Source of the DNA: Melghiribacillus thermohalophilus
GTDB lineage: Bacteria; Bacillota; Bacilli; Bacillales; Alkalibacillaceae
Reading direction: 5' to 3'
NCBI RefSeq assembly: GCF_004342905.1
Contig: NZ_SMAN01000006.1
Coordinates: forward strand, 35,045 to 99,044
DNA length: 64,000 nucleotides
Shown: positions 33,317 to 41,767 of the stretch, piece after piece
How the letters are laid out: each line of letters begins with the position of its first letter
Numbering within the stretch: position 1 is the stretch's first letter
Notes under the pieces: model-generated
What the model was told of the DNA's origin: nothing
Seen by the model: only the letters and a program-made list of their open reading frames with translations
Database searches by the model: none
Position numbers and translations under genes: made by a program

Positions 33317-33856
33317 CTAGTCTTTGATTAGTATATCATAACCGTCCCTGGCATTTTCAATTATACATTTTTTGGGCGCCTGCAAAAATTGTTTGATATA
33401 AATAAAATCTGAAAAGGATAAGCCGATATTCACTGCTGCAAAAATGAGCAGATACGGGTAATAAGCCGGAAAAACAACGGCCAGAATCAGGCACGGAACA
33501 GTAATGAATATCGTAGGTGCAAGCCAGATTATAATCGATGTCTTTTTAGATAGCGACGTCAACATCTGATAAGAAAAAAAAGGAATCAGCCAGTATTTTC
33601 GTTCCCATTTGATTTTTATCCGTTTATTTAAAAGTCCAAGCGAAGCGATATGTGCAATTTTATGCAGGAATGGCAGTGTTAGCATAATTAATGCAATAAG
33701 CCATATGCCAGGATCTTTAATCGCTGCTTCGAGATGAAGAATCGAATATGGCAGAAATAAAAAAATAAATGCAAGCATACCAGAAATCAAAGATAACAAA
33801 TATACTCTTCCCTGCCCAACATCCCTTTGAATGTTCACAGTTTTCCAGCAGTTCAT
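33317..33856 (-). CDS. yhaJ: DUF3267 membrane protein (YhaJ-like)
   Basis: 179 residues with about four membrane helices. A motif LPFLHKIAHIASLG at about residue 60 occupies the place where DUF3267 proteins carry an HExxH-like zinc-protease-type sequence; here it is HKIAH, so the glutamate is missing and protease activity is doubtful. Aromatic KWERKYWLIPFFSYQ follows. B. subtilis YhaJ lies at the equivalent place. The ATG is 6 nt from GGGGAG. Function unknown. Confidence 0.75.
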   Translation of the reverse strand: MNCWKTVNIQRDVGQGRVYLLSLISGMLAFIFLFLPYSILHLEAAIKDPGIWLIALIMLTLPFLHKIAHIASLGLLNKRIKIKWERKYWLIPFFSYQMLTSLSKKTSIIIWLAPTIFITVPCLILAVVFPAYYPYLLIFAAVNIGLSFSDFIYIKQFLQAPKKCIIENARDGYDILIKD

Positions 33857-34227
33857 CCGGAGCTCCCCCTTTTGTGTTGTCAGACTTAAGTGCTCGTCGA
33901 ATTGTCAAACGTTCGGTTCCTCTTTTTCCGACCAGCTGCCGGCACCCATCCTTCTGGCTGCTTTGGAACACCTTATGAACAGGCAGTAGCCGCAGGTCCA
34001 GAGCAGGGTAAACGAGTGCAACGAGCTTTTCTTCATATTTATCTTTTTTAGCAGAAATATAGTACAATCTATTGATATAGAGAAGAAGTTTTTCCAGCAA
34101 ATCTGTCCGATAGTCTTTGTAGCAATAACAGGTTTTTATATAAAACTACTCTGGAATGATACGCTGTTTTAAAAAATAAATCAATAGGTATTTGTAAAAT
34201 TTATTTTATTTTAAAGAGGGTTGCGGG
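33857..34227. other. 371-nt spacer between divergent yhaJ and yhaI
   Basis: No supported gene. The minus strand stays open for 127 codons across part of this region into yhaJ in another frame, but lacks a ribosome site and recognisable product. It must hold both divergent promoters. TATAGTACAAT near 34060 is a possible yhaI-side -10 region, and the last 60 nt are very AT-rich. The GC-rich middle (33880-34010) is unexplained. Confidence 0.4.
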
Positions 34228-34572
34228 ATGGAGAAGAAATGTAAATCCTTTGAAACGGTAAAATTTCAAATGGAATTACTAATGAATGTAATGGACTGGG
34301 GTCATTATCCCTTTACCAGACTTATTATTCAAAGGGGGCTATCGCCTTCTGAATACAGGGAGCTTATTGACATGGTACGGGACCTAAATGAAAAATACCG
34401 CTCGCAAAAAAAAGAAGGGATGCTGGACTTTACGTCACTGCTTGTACAGTTTGCGGGGATGCTTCATGAAAAATTAGACCCCAACGAAACCATTCAGGCG
34501 ATGAAAACAGAACAAGTTTTCCCGGAATTAATGGGGGAATTTCTGGCTATTTTAGAAAGGGAAGAAAATTAG
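34228..34572 (+). CDS. yhaI: DUF1878 protein (YhaI-like)
   Basis: 114 residues, soluble and helical: [20 protein letters not shown] near the start, then [20 protein letters not shown] and [13 protein letters not shown]. This corresponds to the DUF1878 family, of which B. subtilis YhaI is a member, encoded beside hpr. ATG is 8 nt from AGAGGG. The stop codon overlaps that of the convergent scoC gene by 4 nt, so there is no room for a terminator between them. No function is established. Confidence 0.85.
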   Translation: MEKKCKSFETVKFQMELLMNVMDWGHYPFTRLIIQRGLSPSEYRELIDMVRDLNEKYRSQKKEGMLDFTSLLVQFAGMLHEKLDPNETIQAMKTEQVFPELMGEFLAILEREEN

Positions 34573-35102
34573 TCCTCATAAGCCTGTTCAATCCCTTCTA
34601 TGGAGCGATGAAATATTTCCATATATTCATCTCCGTATATTTCCCTGACGACCGCTCGCAAGTCTAAAAATTCTGGAAATTTTCCATACAAATTTAAAAG
34701 AGGAATGGAACCGTTTACAATTCGGTTATTATCAAGATTAAAGGATTTCATGGTTTCCAGGAGCAGTTCCTTGCCTGATTCGGTCAATTCCACATACGTA
34801 TTCCGTTTGTCCGTTTCTTTTTTAGAAAATGTCAGGAGTCCGCGTTCTTCAAGTTTTTTTGAAAAGTTAAATGCTGTAGAAACATGCATCATACCAAATT
34901 TGGAAATTTCAGAAATGCTTGATCCTTTGAGATGATAGGCAATCCATAAAATGCTATGTTCGTTAATGTTAAGGTCAAAGGGCTTAATCCAGTTCTGCCA
35001 GTCTTTTTCGATGGCCTTCCACAAAGCTTTACTGAGCTGGGCCATTTTATGGCTGTAGAGAATCGCTTCTTTCATAGAAAATTCTTCACTGCTTTTCTTC
35101 AC
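34569..35102 (-). CDS. hpr: ScoC/Hpr transition-state regulator (MarR family)
   Basis: 177 residues. The sequence around the winged helix ([59 protein letters not shown]) is strongly like B. subtilis ScoC. ScoC represses extracellular proteases, sporulation and peptide-transport genes during growth. The GTG start is 9 nt from AGGAG; an ATG two bases earlier is followed at once by a stop and is not used. It is convergent with and overlaps yhaI. Neighbouring prsA and ecs genes also belong to the secretion/exoprotease theme. Confidence 0.94.
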   Translation of the reverse strand: MKKSSEEFSMKEAILYSHKMAQLSKALWKAIEKDWQNWIKPFDLNINEHSILWIAYHLKGSSISEISKFGMMHVSTAFNFSKKLEERGLLTFSKKETDKRNTYVELTESGKELLLETMKSFNLDNNRIVNGSIPLLNLYGKFPEFLDLRAVVREIYGDEYMEIFHRSIEGIEQAYED

Positions 35103-35181
35103 ATAGATCGACTCCTCATCAATAACTCTTTTTTATTATTATGCCAGTAAACTATTCAGGAATAAAGCTTTTATGAAACTT

Positions 35182-35880
35182 TTATGGGGACAAAGTGTGA
35201 TTTGTTGCAGGAATAAAACGGAAATCATAGGATTCCTGATGTTCCTCGGTCATTCGTTTTAAAATTATCCGGTAAAATTGCTCCAGTTGACGATCTTTAA
35301 TATATAATTGAACCTTTCCGTTTTCAGGCAATACAGGCTTCGAATTAATTGTCGCATGGTTGGTGTGGATTTCCAGGTAATAAGGTTGATTTGAATGGCG
35401 GGTTGAGTCCTGGATGTAAACAATCATTTCTTTATTGACCGGATTATACCAGGCATAACCATGATTGCTTCCTGTGTTTGTTTTGATCAAATCGTAAATT
35501 TCAGTTTCCTGATCAATCACAAAGGTACCCTGTTCGGTTCTGGCAGAATTAGAAGGCGTCTTCTGGAGATTCTGGTGTCCAATGGAATACCCGATTACGA
35601 AAAATAGCACGCTGACGACTGCCGCTGTTAAGCCTCGATGAATCCAGGTATAGGAACGGGTATGTTTTTTCAACAATGTAGAATGTATTTTTCTCCATAA
35701 TTGATCTTTATGCGAGTCAGGCACAACAAGATCAGCATTCAACAGATCCTTCCAGTAATCAAATGCCTCTTTACAGGATTCACAGGACTGAAGATGAGCA
35801 TAAACTTGATTGGCTTTTTGTTCGTTTAATTCTTTTTCAATGAAATCAATAATGGTTTCCTCTGAAAGATGTTTAGTCAT
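35182..35880 (-). CDS. Zinc-finger anti-sigma factor (membrane-bound)
   Basis: About 232 residues. The N-terminal anti-sigma domain has the ZAS-type motif (YAHLQSCESCKEAF: His and CxxC near residues 29-36), which would bind the sigma factor. One membrane helix at about residues 85-105 (TAAVVSVLFFVIGYSIG) follows, and a C-terminal extracytoplasmic domain of about 125 residues (IYDLIKTNTGSNHGYAWYN, MIVYIQDSTR). The ATG lies inside the end of the sigma gene (8-nt overlap), with GGAGGGG upstream. Co-transcribed with the ECF sigma factor it should hold inactive. The signal is unknown; cell-envelope stress is a reasonable inference. Confidence 0.9.
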   Translation of the reverse strand: MTKHLSEETIIDFIEKELNEQKANQVYAHLQSCESCKEAFDYWKDLLNADLVVPDSHKDQLWRKIHSTLLKKHTRSYTWIHRGLTAAVVSVLFFVIGYSIGHQNLQKTPSNSARTEQGTFVIDQETEIYDLIKTNTGSNHGYAWYNPVNKEMIVYIQDSTRHSNQPYYLEIHTNHATINSKPVLPENGKVQLYIKDRQLEQFYRIILKRMTEEHQESYDFRFIPATNHTLSP

Positions 35881-36445
35881 ATCGTCCCCTCCGCCTGTTA
35901 GAGGATTCACGAAAATAACTTTTCTTTAAGTTCTGCAATCCATACCGAATCAGAGATTTGACCGTCCCAAGGGGCCTGCCGAGCTTATCGGCAATCTCCT
36001 GATGCGTCATCGATTGAAAATAGTTATAAATGATGGCTTCCTGCTGCTTTTCGGGCAACTGTTTTAACAGGTTTTTCATCTTCATGCTTTCCATGCGGGT
36101 GACCGCTACATCCTCAACAGATTCAGGTGCAACATCATTGCTGTAAATCATATTCTGTTTGAGCAGTATTTTTTTGTTCCTGCGAATATAATCGATCGTC
36201 CTGGTTTTAGCTTTGACAGCTATCCACGCCTTTACACTTCCCTTTTCAGGGTTATAGGTATGGGCTTTTGTGAAAAATTCAATAAACAGGTCATGGCAGA
36301 TATCCTGAGCCTCTTCTCGGTTCTTAAGAAGGGAATAGACGATTTTGTATGTAAATACCATATGCCTTTCATAAAAAAGGTGAAAATCCTCTATTGATCC
36401 TTTCTTCATCCCCTCAATCAGCTGCTCATCTGATTGATATGACAT
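35873..36445 (-). CDS. ECF-type RNA polymerase sigma factor
   Basis: 190 residues. Region 2 spans about 10-95 (FHLFYERHMVFTYKIVYSLL, REEAQDICHDLFIEFF, then WIAVKAKTRTIDYIRR). Region 4 spans about 125-180 (LPEKQQEAIIYNYFQSMTHQ, EIADKLGRPLGTVKSLIRYG). There is no region 1 or 3, as expected of an extracytoplasmic-function sigma. The start is the ATG 7 nt from AAAGGAG, discarding 33 upstream codons. A sigma-A-like promoter lies upstream, and the divergent NEW3/ABC operon has an ECF-like promoter, making that operon the first candidate target. Confidence 0.93.
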   Translation of the reverse strand: MSYQSDEQLIEGMKKGSIEDFHLFYERHMVFTYKIVYSLLKNREEAQDICHDLFIEFFTKAHTYNPEKGSVKAWIAVKAKTRTIDYIRRNKKILLKQNMIYSNDVAPESVEDVAVTRMESMKMKNLLKQLPEKQQEAIIYNYFQSMTHQEIADKLGRPLGTVKSLIRYGLQNLKKSYFRESSNRRRGRYD

Positions 36446-36509
36446 GCTTTTCACTCCTTTGGCTATGGAGTTGCAATCCTGCCGTAATTTTAACAATGCC
36501 CTATTTATT

Positions 36510-36538
36510 GATATACCAGCATGAAAGAGTTTTGACAA
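36510..36538 (-). promoter_or_regulatory. Sigma-A-type promoter of the ECF sigma operon
   Basis: Minus strand TTGTCA (36533-36538) and TATATC (36510-36515) are exactly 17 nt apart, 65 nt before the sigma start codon. Confidence 0.5.
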
Positions 36539-36575
36539 GTGCATATGCCTGATCTGTGTTAGAAAAAGATTTTTT

Positions 36576-36602
36576 TAAATCCAGCTTGCCCCTTCTTTCG
36601 TA
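36576..36602 (+). promoter_or_regulatory. ECF-like promoter of the NEW3/ABC operon
   Basis: TAAATCC and CGTA are separated by 16 nt, close to the TGAAAC-N16-CGTA style of B. subtilis ECF promoters. It lies 36 nt before the first gene of the divergent operon. Confidence 0.4.
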
Positions 36603-36637
36603 TTTAAAAGAAAAAGGTGAAATGAGGAGGAATCAAC

Positions 36638-37798
36638 ATGTATACTAAAAAACGTCTTCCTTATTTATTTTCTTTCCTATTATTGTTCATCATACTTTCG
36701 CCGCAGCCGATGAATGCGGCAGCGGGGATCTCCATTTTTACACCCCATACGGGAATTTCCTTGACCCCGGGAGAAACAATGAACTACAACGTAACCATCA
36801 ACAATCAATCAACCGAAATCAAGAATCTTGAGATTCGTCTGGAAGACATGCCTGAAAACTGGTCGTATAGTGTGACAAAAGATGGATATGCCATTAATCG
36901 TTTAGCGGTTGAACCAGGTAGTTCAGAGAGTATAACCATCGATGTCGAAGTTCCACTGCAGGTAGAAAAGGGTTCATATACGTTTGACATCGTAACGGAA
37001 GACCAGGCAGGTGTTGTGACTTCCCTTCCAGTGACGATCGATGTGAATGAGCAGGGGGTGTTCAAAACAGAATTAACGACAGATCAGCCGAATATGGAAG
37101 GGGATGCTGATTCAACATTTCGCTATGACCTGGAGATCTATAATCGTACAGCGGAGGAACAGCACTACTCGCTCCGTGCAAATGCACCAAGGGGATGGAA
37201 TGTAGAATTTGAAACAGACGGAAAAAAGGTCACGAGTATAACCGTTGATTCCAATCAAAGGGAACAAATGGCTGTTGAAATTACGCCTTCTGAGGAAGTT
37301 AAACAGGGAGAGTATGAAATCCCAATAATGGCTTCATCCGGAAGCACTGAAGCAGAAGTCAACCTTGAGGCAGTGGTGACCGGAACGTATGAAATGGAGT
37401 TGACCACGCCGGACGGCCGTTTAAGCAGTGATATAACCCCTGGCGGAGACAAAGTGATCGAACTTGAAGTAAAAAATACAGGAACAAGCAGTTTAACGGA
37501 TATTTCATTGAGCAGCAATACCCCTCCCGAGTGGAATGTAGAATTTGAACCCGCCAATATCACTAGTCTTGAACCCGGGGAATCAGCAACTGTAAAAGCC
37601 AGGGTAACGGCCAGCGACAATGCTATTGCCGGAGACTATGTAGTAGAAATGTCAGCAGGATCTCCTGAAATATCTTCGGACGCCAGCTTTAGAATCAGTG
37701 TAAAAACTTCAATGCTCTGGGGATGGGTTGGAGTATTGATGATCGGTGTGGTCATAGCCGGGATGATCTTCCTCGTCCGCAAGTATGGGAGGAGATAA
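36638..37798 (+). CDS. Membrane-anchored exported protein with NEW3/CARDB-like repeats
   Basis: 386 residues. Signal peptide at 1-29 (FSFLLLFIILSPQPMNA). Three Ig-like repeats follow at about 32-135, 140-245 and 250-355, each with the pattern PG(E/G)-x-N-V-x-N plus a WxVEFE strand (DMPENWSYSV, PRGWNVEFET, PPEWNVEFEP), as in the NEW3 family. A C-terminal membrane helix (LWGWVGVLMIGVVIAGMIFLV) and RKYGRR anchor it. So the repeats are exposed outside the membrane. GAGGAGG precedes the ATG. It is followed by an ATPase gene 2 bp later and a permease, forming one operon that may export or assemble an envelope component. Confidence 0.88.
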   Translation: MYTKKRLPYLFSFLLLFIILSPQPMNAAAGISIFTPHTGISLTPGETMNYNVTINNQSTEIKNLEIRLEDMPENWSYSVTKDGYAINRLAVEPGSSESITIDVEVPLQVEKGSYTFDIVTEDQAGVVTSLPVTIDVNEQGVFKTELTTDQPNMEGDADSTFRYDLEIYNRTAEEQHYSLRANAPRGWNVEFETDGKKVTSITVDSNQREQMAVEITPSEEVKQGEYEIPIMASSGSTEAEVNLEAVVTGTYEMELTTPDGRLSSDITPGGDKVIELEVKNTGTSSLTDISLSSNTPPEWNVEFEPANITSLEPGESATVKARVTASDNAIAGDYVVEMSAGSPEISSDASFRISVKTSMLWGWVGVLMIGVVIAGMIFLVRKYGRR

Positions 37799-37800
37799 CG

Positions 37801-38754
37801 GTGACAACGATGATTGAACTCAAAAATGTATCCAAACAGTATAAAGAAGTGAAAGCAGTCGACCGATTAAATCTTAAAATCAAAAAAGGGGAGATTTTTG
37901 GCCTCCTGGGACCGAACGGTGCAGGGAAGTCCACTACCATTCATATGCTCCTGGGTCTGACTGAACCAACTGAAGGAGAAGTGTATGTAGGTGGAATTCA
38001 TGCAACCACAAGGCCGATTGAGGTAAAAAAACGGGTCGGTTTTTTGCCGGATGATGTTGGATTTTACGAAGATATGACAGGATTAGAAAATCTTTTATTA
38101 ACAGCGAGACTAAACGGATTAAAAGAGGATATGGCTAAGGAGAGGGCTCTGTCCCTGTTAAAACAGGTGGGTCTTGAGGATGCCGCCAATAAAAAGGCGG
38201 GGGAATATTCCCGTGGAATGCGGCAGCGCCTGGGGCTTGCTGATGTTCTGATGAAAGACCCGGAAGTAGTCATTCTGGATGAGCCTACCCTCGGAATCGA
38301 CCCAAAAGGAATTCAGGAATTTTTAAAAATGATCCGCACGTTGAGCAAGGAAAAGAAATTAACTGTTCTGCTGTCTTCCCACCAGCTTCATCAAGTTCAG
38401 CAGATCTGTGACCGGGTGGGCCTATTTGTGAAGGGTAAACTGCTCGCTCAGGGTGACATGGAATCTTTGCAAAAACAGTTGTTTGATGATTATTCTGTAC
38501 AATATAAAGTAGAAATAGGTACAACCAGCCAGAATCCTGAGGAAGAACTGAATAAAATTCCCGGTGTTCAGTCTGTTGTACCCCAGTCAGACGGAACATA
38601 TATCATTGATCTTAAACAGGCGGACAACGGAGAACTGGCACGGTTCATTATAGAAAAAGGATACCGTTTATTTTCACTAGAAAAGGTTTCCTATGGGCTG
38701 AATGAGATTTATCAGCGATATTTCCAGGGAGGTGAAACCCTTGGATCTTCATAG
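37801..38754 (+). CDS. ABC transporter ATPase (operon with NEW3 protein)
   Basis: 317 residues. Walker A GPNGAGKST near residue 41, signature YSRGMRQRLGL near 137, Walker B VVILDEPTLGIDP near 157 and H-loop SSHQLHQVQQ near 190; the C-terminal extension is of the exporter (CcmA/DrrA) class. The GTG start lies 6 nt after GGGAGGAG and 2 bp after the previous stop; the frame extends further upstream inside the previous gene. The end overlaps the permease start by 14 nt. Substrate unknown. Confidence 0.9.
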   Translation: MTTMIELKNVSKQYKEVKAVDRLNLKIKKGEIFGLLGPNGAGKSTTIHMLLGLTEPTEGEVYVGGIHATTRPIEVKKRVGFLPDDVGFYEDMTGLENLLLTARLNGLKEDMAKERALSLLKQVGLEDAANKKAGEYSRGMRQRLGLADVLMKDPEVVILDEPTLGIDPKGIQEFLKMIRTLSKEKKLTVLLSSHQLHQVQQICDRVGLFVKGKLLAQGDMESLQKQLFDDYSVQYKVEIGTTSQNPEEELNKIPGVQSVVPQSDGTYIIDLKQADNGELARFIIEKGYRLFSLEKVSYGLNEIYQRYFQGGETLGSS

Positions 38755-39736
38755 GCTGGAACAAAGAGTTGTGGAGGCTGTCAATCACCCTCTGTGGACT
38801 CTGGTAAGAAAAGAAATGACGGATCACATGAAAAGTTTTCGTTTTAACATATTGATGGGCATTATTTTACTGACGACTCTGGGCTCTTTATATACCGCAT
38901 TATCTACGATCCGGGATGCAGCATCGTCCATTGAAGATGCAGATCAGTGGTTCCTCTATTTACAGATGCTGACCATTACCGATGAGGAAGGAACCCTGTA
39001 TCCCTTTATCACCTTTGTCAGTTTCCTGGGCCCGTTGCTGGGAATTGGCATGGGATTTGATGCGATTAACAGTGAGCGTAATAAAAATACCCTCATCCGG
39101 ATGATGTCCCAGCCAATCCCAAGGGATTCGATCATTCTGGCCAAATTTTTGGCTGCTTTGATTATTATTTCCGTTTTTATCTTTTTCCTGGGGTTTCTGG
39201 TGATCGGTCTGGGATTAATGTTTATGGGAATTCCACCGAGCTTTGGAGAATTTATCAGGGTAACAGCTTACCTGGTTATGATCATGATCTATATATCCTT
39301 CTGGCTGAGTTTATCCATTTTGTTTTCAATACGGTTTAAGCAGGCGGCAACATCAGCACTGGCAGGAATTGCTGTATGGTTATTTTTTACGGTGTTTTAC
39401 ACCATCATTGTTAACCTGATCGTCAATGCATCTATGCCTGATCAGTTATTCCAGACCGTTGAAAATCAGCAGCAAAACCAGGAGTTGCTCACGTCATTAA
39501 TGAGAATATCTCCGAACTATCTGTTTTCAGAGATCACCATGGTTCTTTTAACACCGTCTTTTCGTCCCCTTGGCCCCATTTCAATGGAGCAGATGGTGGG
39601 GTATGTACCGTCACCGCTGGATTTGATCCAGAGTTTAACGATGATCTGGCCCCAGGTGATGGGGATTCTGGCAGCTGCTCTTGTATGCTTTGCCATCTCT
39701 TACCTGATTTTTATGCGCCAGGAAATACGTTCATAA
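38741..39736 (+). CDS. ABC-2-type permease (operon with NEW3 protein)
   Basis: About 331 residues with six membrane helices: one at about 35-55 (ILMGIILLTTLGSLYTAL), a loop, then five more with LAALIIISVFIFFLGFLVIG and YLVMIMIYISFWLSLSILF. The DAINSERNKNTLIRMMSQP motif in the cytosolic loop is typical of ABC-2 permeases that pair with CcmA-type ATPases. TTG is the likely start, placed 6 nt after GGGAGGTG inside the ATPase gene; the in-frame GTG and ATG upstream are less well spaced. The last gene of the operon; its final codons overlap the terminator arm. Confidence 0.88.
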   Translation: MDLHRLEQRVVEAVNHPLWTLVRKEMTDHMKSFRFNILMGIILLTTLGSLYTALSTIRDAASSIEDADQWFLYLQMLTITDEEGTLYPFITFVSFLGPLLGIGMGFDAINSERNKNTLIRMMSQPIPRDSIILAKFLAALIIISVFIFFLGFLVIGLGLMFMGIPPSFGEFIRVTAYLVMIMIYISFWLSLSILFSIRFKQAATSALAGIAVWLFFTVFYTIIVNLIVNASMPDQLFQTVENQQQNQELLTSLMRISPNYLFSEITMVLLTPSFRPLGPISMEQMVGYVPSPLDLIQSLTMIWPQVMGILAAALVCFAISYLIFMRQEIRS

Positions 39737-39764
39737 AAATCCCCGGATTTCCGGGGATTTTTTT
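39735..39764 (+). terminator. Intrinsic terminator of the NEW3/ABC operon
   Basis: AAAAATCCCCGG pairs with CCGGGGATTTTTT across a tiny loop and is followed by T residues. On the minus strand it also ends in a T run, so it can serve the convergent regulator gene. Confidence 0.92.
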
Positions 39765-39779
39765 GTAACATAGGAGTTG

Positions 39780-40274
39780 CTAATTCGGATTGATACGGTG
39801 AAATGAATCTTCCAGCAGTTGATGGAAACGGATGATGTTCTGGATGCGGGCAGATAATTGGTGAAAATCTTGATTTTCGGTTGATGGGATTGATTCATTG
39901 AGTTCATTTTCAATTTGCTGGAGTGTCTGTTTTTGACTGTCAACGGAGTCGAGCCACTTCTGTGTATAGGAGACCATAAATTTTCGAAACAGCTGATCCT
40001 CAGCCTGATATAAATCTTTCCGGACCCCTTTTTTCCACACTCGTTCTACCAGATTTAAATCGAGCAAACTGCGTATGCCATTGCTCATAGCCGTTTTGCT
40101 TTTTCCGAGTGCTTCACTCATTTCATCCAGAGTCATCGGCCTGTTTTGAATATAAAGGGTAACAAATAGTCTTGCTTCTGTTGGGGTTAAACCAAACAGT
40201 TCCAGGGTTTTCGAAAATTCAGTAATGGCCTGGGTTAATAGTTGATCGATAGTTTTCTGGTTTTTAGCTGGCAT
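39780..40274 (-). CDS. GbsR/OpcR-type regulator next to opuA
   Basis: 164 residues with a winged helix in the first 100 (LFGLTPTEARLFVTLYIQNR, PMTLDEMSEALGKSKTAMSN, then VWKKGVRKDLYQAED). The KGVRKDLY string and overall order match GbsR/OpcR proteins, which repress compatible-solute uptake genes under choline-replete or low-salt conditions. It is divergent from opuAA with about 300 bp between, and that region holds direct repeats and a perfect palindrome that could be its operators. The ATG is 10 nt from AAGGAGG. A paralogue lies at 30.2 kb. Confidence 0.9.
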   Translation of the reverse strand: MPAKNQKTIDQLLTQAITEFSKTLELFGLTPTEARLFVTLYIQNRPMTLDEMSEALGKSKTAMSNGIRSLLDLNLVERVWKKGVRKDLYQAEDQLFRKFMVSYTQKWLDSVDSQKQTLQQIENELNESIPSTENQDFHQLSARIQNIIRFHQLLEDSFHRINPN

Positions 40275-40301
40275 GTGGCAGCGGCCTCCTTCAAAACAAT
40301 T

Positions 40302-40321
40302 GCTAACTAAAGGTTACTAAA
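40302..40321. promoter_or_regulatory. Direct repeats upstream of the GbsR-type gene
   Basis: GCTAACTAAA and GGTTACTAAA lie end to end with a 10-bp period, so both would face the same side of the helix. They begin 27 bp upstream of the regulator's start codon. Possible autoregulatory binding site. Confidence 0.35.
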
Positions 40322-40404
40322 ACAGCGAATGAAATGGAAACGGGAATAAGGGGAGGATTCAAAAGGAAATCCAAGCATTTTAAAGAATAGCATATCTTAA
40401 GTTC

Positions 40405-40422
40405 GTACAGTTTTAACTGTAC
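40405..40422. promoter_or_regulatory. Perfect 18-bp palindrome in the opuA control region
   Basis: GTACAGTT-TT-AACTGTAC is an exact inverted repeat followed by AT-rich promoter-like sequence (AAAATATATTCT). It is a good candidate operator for the divergent GbsR/OpcR-type regulator. Confidence 0.5.
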
Positions 40423-40570
40423 AAAAAATATATTCTATTTCAAAGGTTTTTTCAGTTTGTGATTTATGTTTAAAACAGATATAGTTATAAAGGCATTGCA
40501 AAAGATAAGCGGGAACAACGAAATTATAAAAGCTCTGGCAGGAGCTTTTAAGAATAGAGAGGTGGATTTT

Positions 40571-41767
40571 GTGCCGGTTATTAAGGTAGAGAAATTAACC
40601 AAAGTATTTGGAAAAAGACCAAAAGAAGCGTTAAAGCTTCTCGAAGAAGGTTATTCCAAAGATGAAATTTTAAAAAAGACCGGAAATACAGTTGGGGTTA
40701 ATCGGGCGACCTTCGAAGTCAATGAGGGGGAAATTTTCGTCATTATGGGATTGTCCGGAAGTGGTAAATCAACCCTTATTCGCCTGATTAACCGGTTAAT
40801 TGAACCGACATCGGGTAATATCTTTGTGGATGGAAAAAATTTGTCGAAAATGAGCAAAGAGGAATTAAGACAGATTCGCAGGGAAAAATTAAGTATGGTT
40901 TTTCAGCGATTTGCCTTATTCCCATTCCGAACCGTATTAGAAAATGCAGAATATGGTCTGGAAATTCAAGGGATGGATAAGGAAGAGCGAAAGAAAAAAG
41001 CAAAAGATGCCCTTGAACTTGTTGGGCTCGGCGGATACATCGATCAATACCCATCCCAATTGTCCGGAGGAATGCAGCAACGGGTCGGATTGGCCCGTGC
41101 ACTGGCCAATGACCCAGAAGTGCTCTTGATGGACGAGGCATTTTCAGCTCTGGACCCGCTTATCCGCAAAGAAATGCAGGATGAACTTCTGGATCTTCAG
41201 GAACGCATGAAAAAAACCATTCTGTTTATTACCCATGACCTTGATGAGGCCCTGCGGATTGGTGACCGGATTGCCCTGATGAAAGATGGATCGATTGTTC
41301 AAATTGGAACACCTGAAGAAATTCTGGTAAACCCGGCCAATGAATATGTTGAGAAATTTGTCGAGGATGTGGATCGTTCGAAAGTTTTAACGGCTGAACA
41401 CATCATGAAGCGTCCGGAGACAATCAATATAGAAAAACATGGTCCGGGTGTTGCCCTTGAACGGATGCGGGAAGAGGGGCTATCCAGCATCTATGTGGTT
41501 GACCGCCAGCGTAACTTAAAAGGATATATAACAGCAGATGCGGCCCTTGATGCAAAAAAGAAAGGGATTAAAGATTTAACTGAGATTTTAAGTACTGATG
41601 TACCACAGGTTTCACTGGATACGTCCATGCAGGAGATTTTCAATTTGATCCACGATTCTCCTGTACCAGTTGCAGTAGTCGAAGGTGGAAAACTTCGTGG
41701 CATTATTATTAGAGGGTCAGTGATTGCAGCACTGGCCGGCAGTGAGGTGAATCTGGAAAATGCTTGA
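40571..41767 (+). CDS. opuAA: Glycine betaine ABC transporter ATPase OpuAA
   Basis: 398 residues. Family opening [19 protein letters not shown], Walker [10 protein letters not shown] near residue 60, signature [14 protein letters not shown] near 164, Walker [14 protein letters not shown] near 184. Two CBS domains make up residues about 280-390 ([31 protein letters not shown]); in OpuA these sense ionic strength. The GTG start, 5 nt from GAGAGGTGG, gives the standard N-terminus; the frame runs 35 codons further. First gene of opuAA-AB-AC, which imports glycine betaine and proline betaine for osmoprotection. Confidence 0.95.
   Translation: MPVIKVEKLTKVFGKRPKEALKLLEEGYSKDEILKKTGNTVGVNRATFEVNEGEIFVIMGLSGSGKSTLIRLINRLIEPTSGNIFVDGKNLSKMSKEELRQIRREKLSMVFQRFALFPFRTVLENAEYGLEIQGMDKEERKKKAKDALELVGLGGYIDQYPSQLSGGMQQRVGLARALANDPEVLLMDEAFSALDPLIRKEMQDELLDLQERMKKTILFITHDLDEALRIGDRIALMKDGSIVQIGTPEEILVNPANEYVEKFVEDVDRSKVLTAEHIMKRPETINIEKHGPGVALERMREEGLSSIYVVDRQRNLKGYITADAALDAKKKGIKDLTEILSTDVPQVSLDTSMQEIFNLIHDSPVPVAVVEGGKLRGIIIRGSVIAALAGSEVNLENA

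Noticed and set aside
33717..34100. 127-codon minus-strand frame overlapping yhaJ
   Set aside because: Overlaps a better-supported gene in another frame, lacks a ribosome binding site, and the product is not protein-like.
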